From positions 177,786,266 to 177,850,265 of the forward strand of contig OY986435.1 in assembly GCA_963920525.1 (NCBI GenBank): DNA of 64,000 nucleotides, written 5' to 3'. Each line of letters opens with the position of its first letter. The first letter of the stretch is position 1. Shown here piece by piece: positions 21,935 to 33,644 of the stretch. A model generated the notes under the pieces. It saw only the letters and a program-made list of their open reading frames with translations. It ran no database searches and was not told the DNA's origin. This stretch comes from Dichetophora obliterata. Lineage: Eukaryota > Arthropoda > Insecta > Diptera > Sciomyzidae. A program made the translations under genes and the position numbers.

Positions 21935-22680
21935 TATAGTCTGGGACGAAAGTACGCATAAAAGAGCCTTAGAGGCACTGAGCACAACACTGACAAATTT
22001 AAGAGAAAAAAATAACGTAATTGGAGGAGCCACTGAGCCTTAGGCTGTTGTTCGCATTTATCCAGATATCGATGACATAAAAAATAAAAGCAGGGATTGG
22101 ATGTGTGAGAGAACCATTCTTATTCCTAAGAAGAATAGGGCTGCTATTATAAATGAAATTATGCTTAGGTATTTTAAAGCAGTCAAAATGACGTACATAT
22201 CAATGGATACGGCAGTGTATAAAGATGATGCAGATCAATACCCTGTAGAGTTTCTAAACACGTTGAATTATCCAGGACTTCCAACACCCATAACTTTACA
22301 TAAAGTAGGAGTTCCTATTGTGTTGTTGCGTAATATTAATCCACCAAAACTCTGTAATGAAACAAGACTGCAGGTAAAATATCTCCACAGAAACGTCATA
22401 TTCAGGGGTGATTCAGTCGTTATTCCTCGAATACCACTCATAAAATAAAAAAAGTAAAAACTACCACTCATACCGACAGATAACCCATTTCAGTTTAAAA
22501 AGCTACAATTTTCTCTAAATTTTTGATTTGCGATGACAATCAATAAATCTCAGGGACAGTTATTAAACATAGCAGGAACGGATTTAACAGAGAAATGCTT
22601 TTCGCATGGACAACAATACATAGCATGTTCTCAAGCTAAGCAAGTAGTCTCAGAATTCTTGCAAAAGAGACTCTGAACTA
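21935..22680 (+). pseudogene. Helitron helicase (Pif1-like) C-terminal relic
   Basis: The reading begins with a Walker B-like segment VWDES (about 21947) followed by the AHKRALEALSTTL-like stretch usual in Helitron helicases. It meets TAG at about 22040 and then runs open from 22041 to 22448. The key part reads LNYPGLPTP, KVGVPIVLLRN, PPKLCNETRLQV and VVIPRIPLI, the late helicase motifs. After a stop the same protein continues in another frame with [20 protein letters not shown] (motif VI region), [12 protein letters not shown]. The Rep nuclease half and the middle of the helicase are absent. I could not fix a CTRR end. Confidence 0.85.
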
Positions 22681-23476
22681 AAGACCATCAAATAATATTG
22701 CGGACATCTTAAGCACTTTTAACTTATCTAATTATCAATATGACCACCACATGCGTTTCTATTGGATAAACTGGATATATTCTCAGGTTAAGAAGGCTTC
22801 ATAGCTTCAAAAAGTGCAGATCGCATATAAATAAATCAGCTAGCTATAAATAACTGCATTAGGTTTGACCTCAAGACTATGAGAAACTGCCTTAAACAGA
22901 GTTTTTGGAAGACACAATTCTTAAAGCATAGCAATAGTGTATTCCAAGAAAGATCCTTCTTAGTATCAGTTAGATATCATGGATTTAGGCAGCGATAACA
23001 ACATCAGTTAGCTTAAAAAATTGCTACTGATCGACTAGAGCGGTATTCTTGTTTATTTTTTCAAGAAAAATCCCACTAAAAAACGCAATCAGCCAGCGCT
23101 CGTGAAATCACGCATCACAAAAACATCTGCCAACTTTGAGATCATCAAATGTGACCAAAGCCTTAACAGCAATCTATAATTGTACAAATTTGTTTCGATA
23201 GGAATCTTCTAGAGCGTCAGATAGGTGAGTTTTGACAGCCATCGATGCACCAACGCTTAATAAATCAAGTGTGCCAAAATCGTCTATTGCTTTAGCCGGC
23301 TCCAACATCAAGTGTGATCAAACGTGTGCTTGCCTGCGGTATCTGTGACATATTTGGTATCAGTGGGATCTTTGTTACCATTTACCAAACAACTCTATGC
23401 TTTAAATTATATTTGGCAACAGCACCACAAGTGACCGATTTATTAATTTTGATTAAGATTGGTGCCACACTTTAAT
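22681..23476. other. Non-coding, probably Helitron flank
   Basis: No open frame with recognisable domain. It may include the 3' part of the Helitron, but I could not define a terminal hairpin and CTRR end. Confidence 0.35.
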
Positions 23477-23848
23477 TTTTTTATTTTATTTATGTTTATT
23501 TATTTCTTTAAGATCTTAGGACATTAAGATAATATAATCTTATAAAGCTGCCCTAACGACAGAGTGTATTAACAAGATAATATAAATATTTAAACAATAT
23601 ATAAGTTTTATATAATAAGCTTATACTAACAAAATTAAATACAGGCTCAAATTAACTTAAATGACAAAAATTTAACAAAATTTAATGCAATCTAAAATTT
23701 GCTTAATTTATTACAGTTAACAGATATGAGATACAAAAATACAAAATACAATTTATTCAGTTCTCATAACAAGGAGTTGCATTACAGGCAAAAAAGAAGT
23801 TGACATCACATAGAAACGACAAATTGGTTGCTTAGTATTAAGAATGCA

Positions 23849-23946
23849 TTAATTACACTTGAAAATAGTCTGATAGATCCTTCTTGAAAATATTAATTTC
23901 AGGATGCAAGCAGGAGGCGAGTTCCAAAGTCTGATTGCATATATAG
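23849..23946 (-). pseudogene. C-terminal end of the minus-strand LINE protein
   Basis: Reads YAIRLWNSPPA and on to YQTIFKCN, with TAA at 23849-23851. RLWNSLP near the C-terminus is a common feature of this LINE group and recurs in both sibling LINEs here. It is separated from the rest of its gene by the 2.26-kb insertion. Confidence 0.8.
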
Positions 23947-25940
23947 TAGATTTTTTAAACGATACTCATTTGGATCTTTTTGAAAGGCATGTACCCTTAA
24001 AAACAATACTTATAAAAAATTCAAGTCAGCCATGGTTTAATCACGATGTTGGTTCCCTTATCGAAAAACGTAATAAAGCTTACTCTAAATGGAAAAGATA
24101 TAAGACGTCAGCACACTTTGAAGCATTTTCAAATTTGCGCAAACAAGCTGTTAGTGCTATAAGACGAGCAAAATCCCAGTACTTCTTCGAAAAATTTTCA
24201 AGAGCAGCTAATAGTAAGGCTACTTGGCGAACTATTAGGAAAATAGGCTTAAATAAAACTTGCACCGACAAATTAAATGCTGACCTCAATATCCTCAATA
24301 ATAATTTTGTAGGAAACCAAAACTGTGATAATATAGAGATAACAAGGCAATCCATCTGTGATATAATCGAGTCTAACATGAATTTTTTCCGTGATAACCC
24401 CCTTCAAAGTGCAATATCTACAACATCTAGTTTTAGTTTTATGTGTGTTACTGAAAGTGATGTGCTCTCTAGTCTGATTTATGTAAAATCCAACTCGACA
24501 GGCATTGACGGTATTACTCCTAAGTTCCTTAAATTGTTTTTACCTAAACTTGTACCTGTTATTACACATATTTTCAATACAATCTTTACTAAATCAGTGT
24601 TTCCAAAGAAGTGAAAATTAGCCAAGATAATTCCAATTCCAAAATCAGGCGATGAATTTCGGCCTATAGCTATCTTACCCTTTCTTTCAAAAGCATTCGA
24701 AAACCTTGTTTACAAGCAAATGAATTCTTATTTTACCACCAATCGTCTACTTACGGACAGACAGTCTGGATTTAGACCAAAACGTAGTTGTACAACAGCA
24801 ATTACAGATGTGTCTGAAACAATTCGCCAAAATATTGAAGCAAACAAACCTACTTACCTGGTTCTTTTAGATTGCTCAAAAGCTTTCAATTCTATTAATC
24901 ATTTAATATTTTGCCATAAACTCAAAAATTGGTACGGTTTTTCTCCAACTGCAATAAAATTGATTTGGTCATATCTGTATGATCGTTTCCAATGTGTTTG
25001 TTCTGGTGATTTGTACTCAGACTTTATTCGAGTAAATAAAGGTGTTCCCCAGGGGTCAGTTCTGGGACCCTTCTTGTTTTCCATTTACGTAAATGATTTT
25101 TCGTTAATCCCGAATCAATGTTTCACACATATGTACGCTGATGATATACAGCTTTATGTTTCATGTGATAAAACTGATCTTTGTAGTGGTGTGAGTATCC
25201 TTAATCAAGAACTCCAGCGAATCGGTAATTGGGCCGCAGAAAATGAGCTTGAAATTAATCCAAGAAAATCTAAGTGTTTGTTGATCTATAAAAAACCTAT
25301 AAACTATAATTGTCTTCCTGATATAGTAATTAACGACTCGATTATTGAATATGTGTGTAAGGCTAAGAACTAGGGTTTTATTTTTAATAATACCTTGACA
25401 TGGAACGAACACATCACCAGTTCCTCAGGTAAGGTAAATGGTATGTTACGCAGTTTATGGCCTACCCAATATTTTACGCCATTAAGAATTAGACTGCTTA
25501 TAGCAAAAACATACTTAATACCAATTCTCTTGTATGGCTGTGAAGTATTTGGAAACGCTGATTCTGTACACAAGCAAAAATTAAAAGTAACATATAATAA
25601 TATCGCTCGGTATGTATACAGTCTGAGTAGGTTTGATCACGTCTCGGAATATGCTTACCAAATGAACAACACCACCTTTGATAACCTTTTCAAGATAAAA
25701 GTCCTACAGTTTGTCCACAAATTAATATTTTCCGCTGAACCTATCTATCTTTTCGAGAGACTTCGATTTACACAATCGCGCCGTAATAATAATATTGTAT
25801 TAGCTAGACACTCCTGCCTTGTCTCAGAAAGACAATTCTTCATATATGGTGCACGTCTATGGAATTCCTTAGATCATAACACACAACAAATTAGCAACGC
25901 TGTCAATTTTAAAAAGAAACTATTATCGTCCCTTAATTAG
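23947..25940 (+). pseudogene. LINE reverse transcriptase with two in-frame stops
   Basis: A single frame runs from the 5' truncation to TAA at 25938-25940, broken only by TGA at 24612-24614 and TAG at 25371-25373. No frameshift is needed. It holds the pre-RT linker with SQPWFNHDV, GIDGITPKFLK, EFRPIAILP, RQSGFRPKRS, LLDCSKAFN, KGVPQGSVLGP, the catalytic YADD (about codon 25135) and the C-terminal ARLWNSL. The first open codons before 23947 come from the antisense of the host LINE. Two point-like stops in an otherwise whole frame point to a moderately young copy. Confidence 0.85.
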
Positions 25941-26202
25941 TTTAACATGTCATCCATTAGATATAAGTCCTTTTAAATTATTCAATCAGATTTCATATTT
26001 ATTTGTTATAATTTTGTATGTTTTCGATTTTTTATTGTAATAAGCTCTTCATGTTAGTTTTAAGTTTTCGTATATTAAATATAAGTGTTACGTATATTAA
26101 ATATGTATTTACTGCCATATTTCCTTTCTTAATGATTAGTGCTAGTTAAGAGTTATTATATCTTGTAACACTAAGAACTGCAAATAATAACTAAATAAAT
26201 AA
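23947..26202 (+). mobile_element. 5'-truncated LINE inserted into a minus-strand LINE
   Basis: The hexamer ATATAG stands on both sides (23941-23946 and 26203-26208), and removing the element plus one copy restores the reading frame of the interrupted LINE. The 3' end is the AACTAAATAAATAAA tail at 26190-26202. The 5' end is truncated just before the sequence encoding the RT linker. It is related to, but distinct from, the copy at 10.2 kb. Confidence 0.88.
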
Positions 26203-26208
26203 ATATAG

Positions 26209-27050
26209 AGAATTGACGATCCGACATAAGAAACGTATACCTTAACTGCACGATTTGGTTAGAGCTTCCAGAAGAGATTAATCTCAATATATTATATAAG
26301 TACGAAGGTTCCGGCGAGTATATTATTTTATGTAGCAGAGTTAGTGCTTTGAATTCAAGTTGCTGTTTAAAGGTTTTATTAAAAACTGGCAAGGCAAAGG
26401 AAGATACATGATCTGATCTATTCAAGCTAAAAATGTATCTCACAATGTTATTAAGCAAAACTCTTAGCTTCTGTTTACTGGTCGAGTCACAATTTGCAAA
26501 TATCTCACTACCATATAATAATGTTGGAATAAGATATGCTTTGGCAAGTATCATGCGTATTTTAAGAGGAGTAAAATGTTGCGTAGCCCACAAGGATCGA
26601 AGCATACTGTAAAGTTTTTCGACTGTGGTTGTGAAACTTCCACGATAAAGTTCCATCAAATGCAATTCCCAAATTTTTTTCTGTAGTGACGTATTCAATT
26701 TCTGTAAAGTTCATAACAACTCTTGGAAGATTTATCAAATCTAGTTGCTTTTTATAAATCACTAAGTATTTCGATTTGGAGGGATTAAGACATTAGCCCT
26801 TTTCTGAGTCCAAGCATATATATCACCGAGTTTATTGTTAAGTCTAGATACACATTCGACTATTTGATCACGTCTACAACTTGTGTAAAGCTGAACGTCG
26901 TCGGCGTACATGTGAATTTTACAGTTACAAATAACAGTCAGTAGGTCATTTCAGTATATTATAAATAAAAGCGGTCCCAAAATAGAACCTTGTGGCACAC
27001 CTCTTGTCACCGAGAGAAAGTTCGAAAACTTATTGGTACCCCATTTTAGT
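26209..27050 (-). pseudogene. Minus-strand LINE reverse transcriptase, damaged
   Basis: Starting just upstream of GVPQGSILGP, the sequence gives a stop in IIY-NDLL, then HMYADDVQLY with the catalytic YADD intact, then frame changes near 26770 and 26620. The thumb and connector (SMLRSLWATQHFTPLKIR and onwards) is open down to 26209, where the inserted LINE begins. The remaining 33 codons are at 23849-23946. The protein is not functional. Confidence 0.8.
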
Positions 27051-28985
27051 ATTATGTAAGTATTATTTTAATTATAATGTTCATAAATATAGTTATTAAG
27101 TGTTTTGTTTCTTCAGACCTGTGCGAAGCCTAGTTACTCAGCTAGTATTAAAAAAAAATAAAGTGTGAATTTTACAATAACAAGGGGGCTTAGAAAAAAG
27201 GTAGCTAGAGATGGGATTGCTGACGATTTAACATGTGAAAATTTTAAAATTCACCATCAATTGTTGCTACAAAATCTTCATGTTTTGATCGTAATTTGAG
27301 TCTTGGTCAACAAATTCCATTTTACGGCACTCTGGTAGGTCCCCTTTCTAATTGATAGTCAGCTCTGGTGAGCTAGATTTTTGTATAACTGTTTTGCACC
27401 AAAAAATAAATTTTTCATTCCGTTGTCGGCTACATATCGGCATAGTCTAAAACTAAAGCATTTTTTATAAATATTGAAAAGAAAAATTTACTCTTTGAAA
27501 CCACTTCGAAACAATTCAATAGAGCTGAGTACAATAAATGTCATTCAAAGAAAATTTTCAGTGAAATATCAAAGATTCGACACTTTATTTACGATATCTG
27601 CTCATATCTGAATGCTGTAACTTAACGTCATCTTGAAAATATTATTGATGATCGCGCAGTTTGAATTTTAGTTTGTTCACATAATGCCGGAAATACTGTT
27701 GGTCGCCAACAGACCGAGCAACAAATCAACTGGTTAGGCCAGCCACACACAACAAGTTGCATCAGCAGCATCTTCTTTAAATTTAAAAATAAGTTTCATT
27801 TCTTTTTTTATGAATTATCTGAAGTTGATTTTGAGCAATGTTAACGTTTAAAAGGCGTAGCTCTCAGGCAGCCTGAAGTGAAAGTGAATTAAAAAAACTT
27901 TTGACCTTTTGATCGATGATTTCCTTAAGATTTAAAAAGAAACGTTTTGACGTTGTGGCTGCTTAAGTGCAGCTCCAAACTTAAATACAAATAATAATAA
28001 TTTTCTTAAACGAGTCTTAAGAAAATCAACCTGCTGCATTGGATACGGGCAGTAAACAAGCAACAAACTAACTATTGTTAGATACGAAAAATAGTCAACA
28101 ACAAATGTCAAAGTGTAAATTTCAGTTATTAAAATCGTCACTTAGTCTATTCGCTAAATTGCCGAATTGTGCAATTTAATTGAATTATTTCATTTTATGC
28201 AATTCTTAAATGGCGCTTCCTCCAAAGATCATAAAATTATTCGTCGCACGACATTTCGCAGTAATTGCTGCAGCACCAGCAACTAAAAAAAGTCATCAAC
28301 AGCAGGAGCAGCCACAAGGCAGCCATAACCGTAGAGAACAGCAAAATGCGAAAGGAAAAACAGCTACTCAAACTAGCAATCTTCAGTAATAATATTAATG
28401 CATTCAGTAGCGTGTGATTGACAAAGTTGTAAGCAGCAGCAGCTCAGTTTGAGCAACAACATGTCATGGCTATATGTTGCTAGGTGCCTAGTTTTCCATG
28501 AGTAACATACACATTTAGCTCAATCAAATTTTATTTTTGTGTTCTTGTTGTTGTTTGTTATTATGTCGCGTTTTGTCCAACTATTCGAGCACATCAATCA
28601 ATGTATCAAAAATGATTGTTTTAAGTAAAATGGAAAAATTATAGCTCATGTTGACATGCCGCAACATGACATATAGACATGCAACACAAACATCACTAAC
28701 AACAACAGCAAAAACAGCAGCAACAACAAAACAACCACAAGAGCATCGACAGAGTACAACAAACACATGTCGCTGGTGCCACTTAGTAGCAATAATTATT
28801 ACCGTTACTGTCATGCAGCATGTGCACAGAATATGCAATTTCTGAAATAACACAAAGAGTTTTACTGCGTAAGTGATTTCCAATGCGTCAACTCAATCAA
28901 ATTAAAAAATTCAAATACTACACAGGACTTTAAATATTGCATCTTATTAAGGCGCAAAGGGCTAGATTCCGCCTGAAGCTTTAAA
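27051..28985. other. Non-coding; a possible Helitron-like end at about 27103-27146
   Basis: At 27110-27146 the sequence GTGCGAAGCCTAGTTACTCAGCTAGTAT resembles the conserved tail seen in many insect repeats with a CTAG end, but no matching 5' end was found. CAA/CAG-rich tracts at 28270-28450 and 28690-28760 are simple low-complexity DNA. No gene seen. Confidence 0.35.
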
Positions 28986-29273
28986 ATGAATCTGGAAAAT
29001 GCAGTTGAGGCTTCCTCTGAGCTGTCGGTGTGGATTGCAAAAAATAAGAAGGCGCACACTATTCGATAAACTTTGGTTAAGTCGTCCTTACTTGCTGTAG
29101 CGAAAAAAATTACTTGACCAAGATATTTATCAAAAAATAAGCAAGACTTCTTTGTCAAATGTAGAATAGTTGACATGCCAGCAGATTTTATAGAGCAGCT
29201 GATGGCAAATCTAAAAATGTGTCCCTTTTCTGCCTTGCAGTGTGACAAATCAACAGACATTTCAAAATCCACC

Positions 29274-30533
29274 CAGTGTTGCCAGGTGCCTGTAACCATT
29301 TACCCCTAGATTGGATTTAAATTCCCCCTAAAATTCCCATACAAATTTTTTTTCGAAAAACCTACAAAAATTTTATAGGGGGAAACTGAAAGTAGTGCAG
29401 CTGCAATGCAAGTCTATGTATTTGAAGTGCTGAGCTGTTGGACATCTTTAACAAGGGCAGAAAGTTGCTTCATAATTCTCAACTGTCCAATATGAAAATG
29501 ATCTTAAAATGAAGACTTACTTTTGAAAGGAGGCTCCGTCTCCCAATTTTTGATATATTTTTGGGCATATCTTTTTTGTCTATAGTTTTTTCCACACTTG
29601 CTTTGTTTTTAGTTTTTATACACGGTTAAAAATTTTTGACTTCTTTTTAATCCAAACTTTGGTTTAAAGGAATTTTTAATCCAAAACGTTTTATCCAAAC
29701 ATAACTTTAATTTAGCTGGATCTCAAACCTACGTTCCTGAAAAGTTGGACGAAGGGATAAGATATTGGACCAGCACAACAGAGGACGTATGTTCAAATCA
29801 TGAACTGGTTAGAACATTTTTTTTATTTTACTTTAATTTAGCTAGTAGGTCTCGAACCATCGTTTCTGCTTGCTTGCTTGCTTACTTGCTACTAGCTTAC
29901 TTGCATTCGTTATGATGCAAAATAAGCTTAAATTTCTCAACAAACGAGATGGACGAGTGGATAATGTGTTGGACTAGCACAACAAAGGACATGTGTTCAA
30001 ATCATGAACTGGTCAGAAAAGTTTTTTATTTTAAGTTGATATTTATATTGCTTTTTTCAACTTTTTTCGGATTTAAAACTATTCTTTATTTGATTAAAAT
30101 ATTTTAAACTTTTCCTTGGATTACTTTTTAATCTTTTTTTTTTTTTGGTATTGTCCTATATGTAATCCAAAAAAGTTTCAAGTCTAGTCCAAGATTTTTA
30201 ACCGTGTACGGAATCAATCAATTGCAAGTAAAGCGCGAAGCAAGTTTGAAGTGAAGTGGGAAATCATTGGTAATTTATTTGAAGTGCTGCCAATTCAGCT
30301 GATTTAATAAAGTGTTGTTAAAATACCCAAGAAGACAAATATCTTATTTTCTTAAGTTTTTAGCATAATTTTAAGAAAAATTAAGAAAACTGTCTTTTCA
30401 AATACCCCTTAAAACCCCTACAAAACATTAAATCTCCCTAAAAAACCCCTAAAGATTTATTACCTCTAAAATTCCTCAACTCAGTTAAAAAACCCCTAAA
30501 TCTAGGGGGAAATCCCCTAACCTGGCAACACTG
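29274..30533. mobile_element. Non-autonomous hAT element with CAGTGTTGCCAGGT ends
   Basis: Terminal repeats of 14 bp, CAGTGTTGCCAGGT, are inverted at 29274-29287 and 30520-30533. Flanking 8-mers are AATCCACC and AATCCAGC, a hAT-length target duplication with one mismatch. Sub-terminal TAGGGG/CCCCTA motifs recur several times at both ends, as expected for transposase binding. There is no transposase, but there are two tRNA-like repeats inside. Confidence 0.85.
29736..30030 (+). repeat. Two tRNA-like repeats inside the hAT element
   Basis: Copies at about 29740-29813 and 29947-30018 share an A-box-like GGACGARKGG, a TTGGACYAGCACAACARAGGAC core and a B-box-like GTTCAAATC. The core can form an anticodon-like stem (TGTTG with CAACA in the second copy). 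The cloverleaf is imperfect. A CTTG-rich tract (29868-29905) separates them. They may be relics of a tRNA-derived SINE captured by the hAT element. Confidence 0.5.
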
Positions 30534-30860
30534 AATCCAGCCAACTCTTATTGTATTGCCGGTTTATTGGCGAAGAGAAAAAAAATGAAGAATTGTTGTT
30601 TTGTAAGGCTCTTCCAACAACATCAGAAGGTGCAGAGATTATCGCAGCTCCCTGCAAATTCATGGAGGAAATTCTTTGTTTTGGGTAGAAGGTGTTGGAA
30701 TCCAAACCGATAGAGCACTTGCTAAGAAAGATTCACGATGTGGATTTGTGCAATTAATGAAGGAAAGAAACGCAGACATAATTGCTTTACTCTGCCAAAA
30801 ACACCGACAAGCCCTGGCTGCCCAAACAATGACGGATAAAACTGGAAATCTAAGTTAGTT

Positions 30861-31279
30861 CATGACCTATTTATTGTTGATGTTAGACTACTTCCTGAAA
30901 GCATGCAAGATGACTAATTCAAGCTAAAGTGTGACTCATGTGCTTAAGATCAGTTTTCTTCTATAAGTTATGGGGAGTTTCGGTTAAAATACTGCTTAAT
31001 AGGTCCTCTGGTTATAAAATTAATTATATAAACCAGGAAAACTTAATGAACTTAAAAAAATATTTTGGAGGAGACGCGAGTTTTAGATAAAAATGAAAAA
31101 GGGGGCACGTGTCATTTTAAAGTAGACTCTAAATTTACTGCAAGGTATTTGACAACAAATTCTATAAAAGCTGATATTATTTTTAAAGTCAATGATAAAA
31201 GCTTACACTAAATTTAGAGTAGGCCTTAAATCGACTATTGGTAAGTTCCAATATCTGTACTGTTATCAAAATTTTTTTA
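30861..31279. other. Non-coding, nothing recognised
   Basis: May include further decayed hAT transposase sequence; I could not read a convincing domain. Confidence 0.4.
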
Positions 31280-31287
31280 GTCTATAC

Positions 31288-31626
31288 TAGAGATGGGCTG
31301 TGTTGTGCTTCTTCCGTGACAAGCCGCGCACATGCCTAAAAAAAATAACTTCGTGCATGCCCGTGCTTAAGAAAAGCAAAGTCGTGTTCGTGATTATCCG
31401 TGTTTGTGCACTAACATTTTACTGCTTTCACTTTAGCAACTATTTAAAAAACTAATAAAAATAGTAAAAACACATTCTAATGTTATAATAATTCTAATAT
31501 TTTTAAGTTGAAACATAAACTTTAAAAATTACTTTTATTATTTTATTACTACTTTGCAAACATCTAAATCGTAAGTTTTCTTGCGTATTCGTGCGTGCCT
31601 CAAAAATGTTGCACGCGCCCATTCTA
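31288..31626. mobile_element. hAT MITE, 339 bp
   Basis: Ends TAGAGATGGGC and GCCCATTCTA are inverted repeats with one mismatch. The 8-mer GTCTATAC occurs intact on both sides (31280-31287 and 31627-31634). It fits the hAT duplication preference (T at position 2, A at position 7). Repeats of CGTGC/GCACG near both ends may be binding sites. No coding sequence. Confidence 0.88.
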
Positions 31627-31634
31627 GTCTATAC

Positions 31635-33374
31635 AACTATACACTAAACTCTTTTTTTACACTTTAGATACGTTCCTACGTAAAACATGTGAAAAACTTT
31701 GGGCTTGGCTTCGGCCTCAGCCCAAAAATGCCATATATTTGACGAATGTTTTTTATTAATAATGCAAATCTTCGCAATGTGAATATATTTCATTATTGGT
31801 GATATATATATTGAATATTCATTCAATATTGAACTTCTCGAATATTAAAAAAATGGCCGAAAAATATCTATATGCTCCGTTAACGAGCGTGGCTAGTTAA
31901 CAACTTTTTAGCGCTGCTGGGTATCTGCATTTGAATAGATGATCCAATCTTTTAGGGGAAATAATGATAAGTAGGTTTTCTTAGCTTACAATAAAAATAT
32001 TTTTAATTATAACAATAAATTTTTTATGATTAATAATCATGATGACATAACGTCAACGGATATAAGGTCCGTGGACATTTGAAAGCAGACATAATGTACA
32101 TGTTCCTCATGTCTACTTCGCAAACAGACATAATGTCCAAAACAAAACAGACAAAGTGTTCATGGACATTAGGTCCGTAATAAAAAAATTTGATTTGCCC
32201 TTGTACAAGTTCAAAACCGGTCATAATATTAATTTCCATTCAGACATTATCCCACAAATAACCACATCACTGACACATCATTGATTACCTATAAAATGAA
32301 TTGTTAAGTATTTTGTTTAAGTCCAAAGACCGAGTTAACGATAGACATTTTCTGCAAAATTTCAGTCAGTACTGCTTTTCTGTAGTTTTTTTGCGACTAG
32401 ATCGAAAATCAATGCAATTTTTTTCTACGTCATCCTGACGCGTCATGACGTCACTGATTAATAAGTAAAGAAGGCAAATACCAAATGTTATCGTTTCATT
32501 TTACTTGGAAAATATTTCGGCCGACTATTTTCAACGTATATCTAACTTTGGGTTTTGTCACTTCTTTAATAAAGTCACAAAATAGTAAAATCTAAGAATG
32601 GAAAATTTAGCTTAAATAAAAAGCTTGCATTAAATACTCCAGTTGTTGCATATGTAGTTGTTATAGTTATTGGCAGGGCCGGATTAACCAAATTTGCCGC
32701 TGTAGGCTAGACTGAAATGCCAAAAAAAAAATTAAATAAATAACAATAGTAATGACACGACTCTACCAACAAAATAACATATTTTTGACAATATTTTAAG
32801 AGGTTTTATCGAAAACATTTTTTGAAAAATTTTTGAAAAATGTAAATCTTTAATAGTTATTATATTGGCGATTGATATCCTCATCACTTGCTAGAGTCAG
32901 CCTAAACAGTTTCCTGTAAAAAAAACGTAGTTGATCACTATTAAAGATTTAGACTAAAGTCTAACGATAGTTGCATCTAACCAAATAAATAAAATAAACA
33001 TCTAACCAGAGTTTTTAACCACTCAGTGTTAATTTAGGTTGGGTTCATTATGAACGCTTTTTGCTGAGCCGAGTTAAACTGAAACTCAAAAACGCATTAG
33101 GGCAAAAGAGATGTATGACTTGCTTACTCTATTGCTCCTAAGAGTTTTTCGGCCCAGCTCAGTAAAAAGAAGGCGGCCTTACAGTTTCCTCCGCGGCTTC
33201 ATTGACAGATTGACATTCGCCTGCTTTCGTATACACTTGACTTTCATAGTAATCTTTACCAGCTTCTCATTAACTTGGTGATGGTTATTCCTGCACTCAA
33301 AGAAATATTTGTTCATATTGACCAATTCCTAGGTATAGTCGATACATTTTTTGTCAATATACAGTCAACAAAAG
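31635..33374. other. Non-coding with small palindromes and one lone hAT-like end
   Basis: At 32050-32180 GGATATAAGGTCCGTGGACATT and GGACATTAGGTCCGT motifs form short inverted pairs. At 32674 CAGGGCCGGATTAAC is a typical hAT terminus, but no partner end was seen. At 33043-33080 and 33146-33180 a CTTTTTGCTGAGC-like segment is roughly inverted. No gene seen. Confidence 0.4.
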
Positions 33375-33636
33375 CAATCGCGTCGGAAGTGAATTTCATC
33401 TGGGGGGGCAGTACAAATGGGGGGGCAGTACAAATGGTGGTGCAAAAAAAGTTCACCAAAATTTCTTCACATGAAACATGAAGAAGAGAGAAAGAAGAGG
33501 AAAATATATAATACAAAAATATTATCGTTGTAAAAAAAATTGATATTTTGAATAACTTTTCCTTTTAAATTGTTTATCTAGCTAAAAAAGTGGGGGGGCA
33601 ACTGCCCACCTTGCCCCCCCGCTTCCGACGCCAATG
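33375..33636. mobile_element. hAT MITE, 262 bp, deletion derivative
   Basis: AACAAAAG flanks it exactly (33367-33374 and 33637-33644). Termini are CAATCGCGTCGGAAG and CATTGGCGTCGGAAG. Both its left and right thirds match the ends of the 1,081-bp hAT element at 57760-58840, including GGCAGTACAAATGGTGGTGC and the block around TATCTAGCTAAAAAAGTGG. It is therefore an internally deleted relative of that element. Confidence 0.9.
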
Positions 33637-33644
33637 AACAAAAG

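Larger units (their letters stand above)
23477..27050 (-). mobile_element. LINE on the minus strand, split by another LINE
   Basis: Two pieces belong together: 27050-26209 (palm, thumb and connector of a reverse transcriptase) and 23946-23477 (last 33 codons, stop at 23849-23851, 3' UTR and an AAATAAATAAACA-like tail). The protein context reads through the break without loss: DRQFSI from the first piece is followed by YAIRLWNS from the second. The 5' end is truncated inside the RT near 27050. It is an older relative of the plus-strand LINE inside it. Confidence 0.85.
28986..30860 (+). pseudogene. hAT-family (ZBED/SCAND3-like) transposase relic, interrupted
   Basis: The first half (28986-29273) reads NLENAVEASSELSVWIAKNKKAHTI and on to FSALQCDKSTDISKST; CD-STD matches the first catalytic region of hAT transposases. 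It has stops at 29067 and 29115. The second half (30534-30860) continues as QPTLIVLPVYW, LLFCKALPTTSEGAEI, then after another frame change FVQLMKERNADIIALLCQKHRQALA, which corresponds to the next block of this family. The halves adjoin once the 1,260-bp hAT element between them and one duplication copy are removed. No terminal repeats for this older element were found. Confidence 0.75.

Noticed and set aside
23904..23946. N-terminal codons of the plus-strand LINE frame
   Set aside because: They are antisense to the older LINE; the inserted element starts at 23947.
28862..29299. 145-residue minus-strand frame
   Set aside because: It is antisense to the hAT transposase relic, whose plus-strand reading is recognisable.
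32674..32700. Complete hAT element starting CAGGGCCGGATTAAC
   Set aside because: No inverse terminus was found within the following several kilobases.
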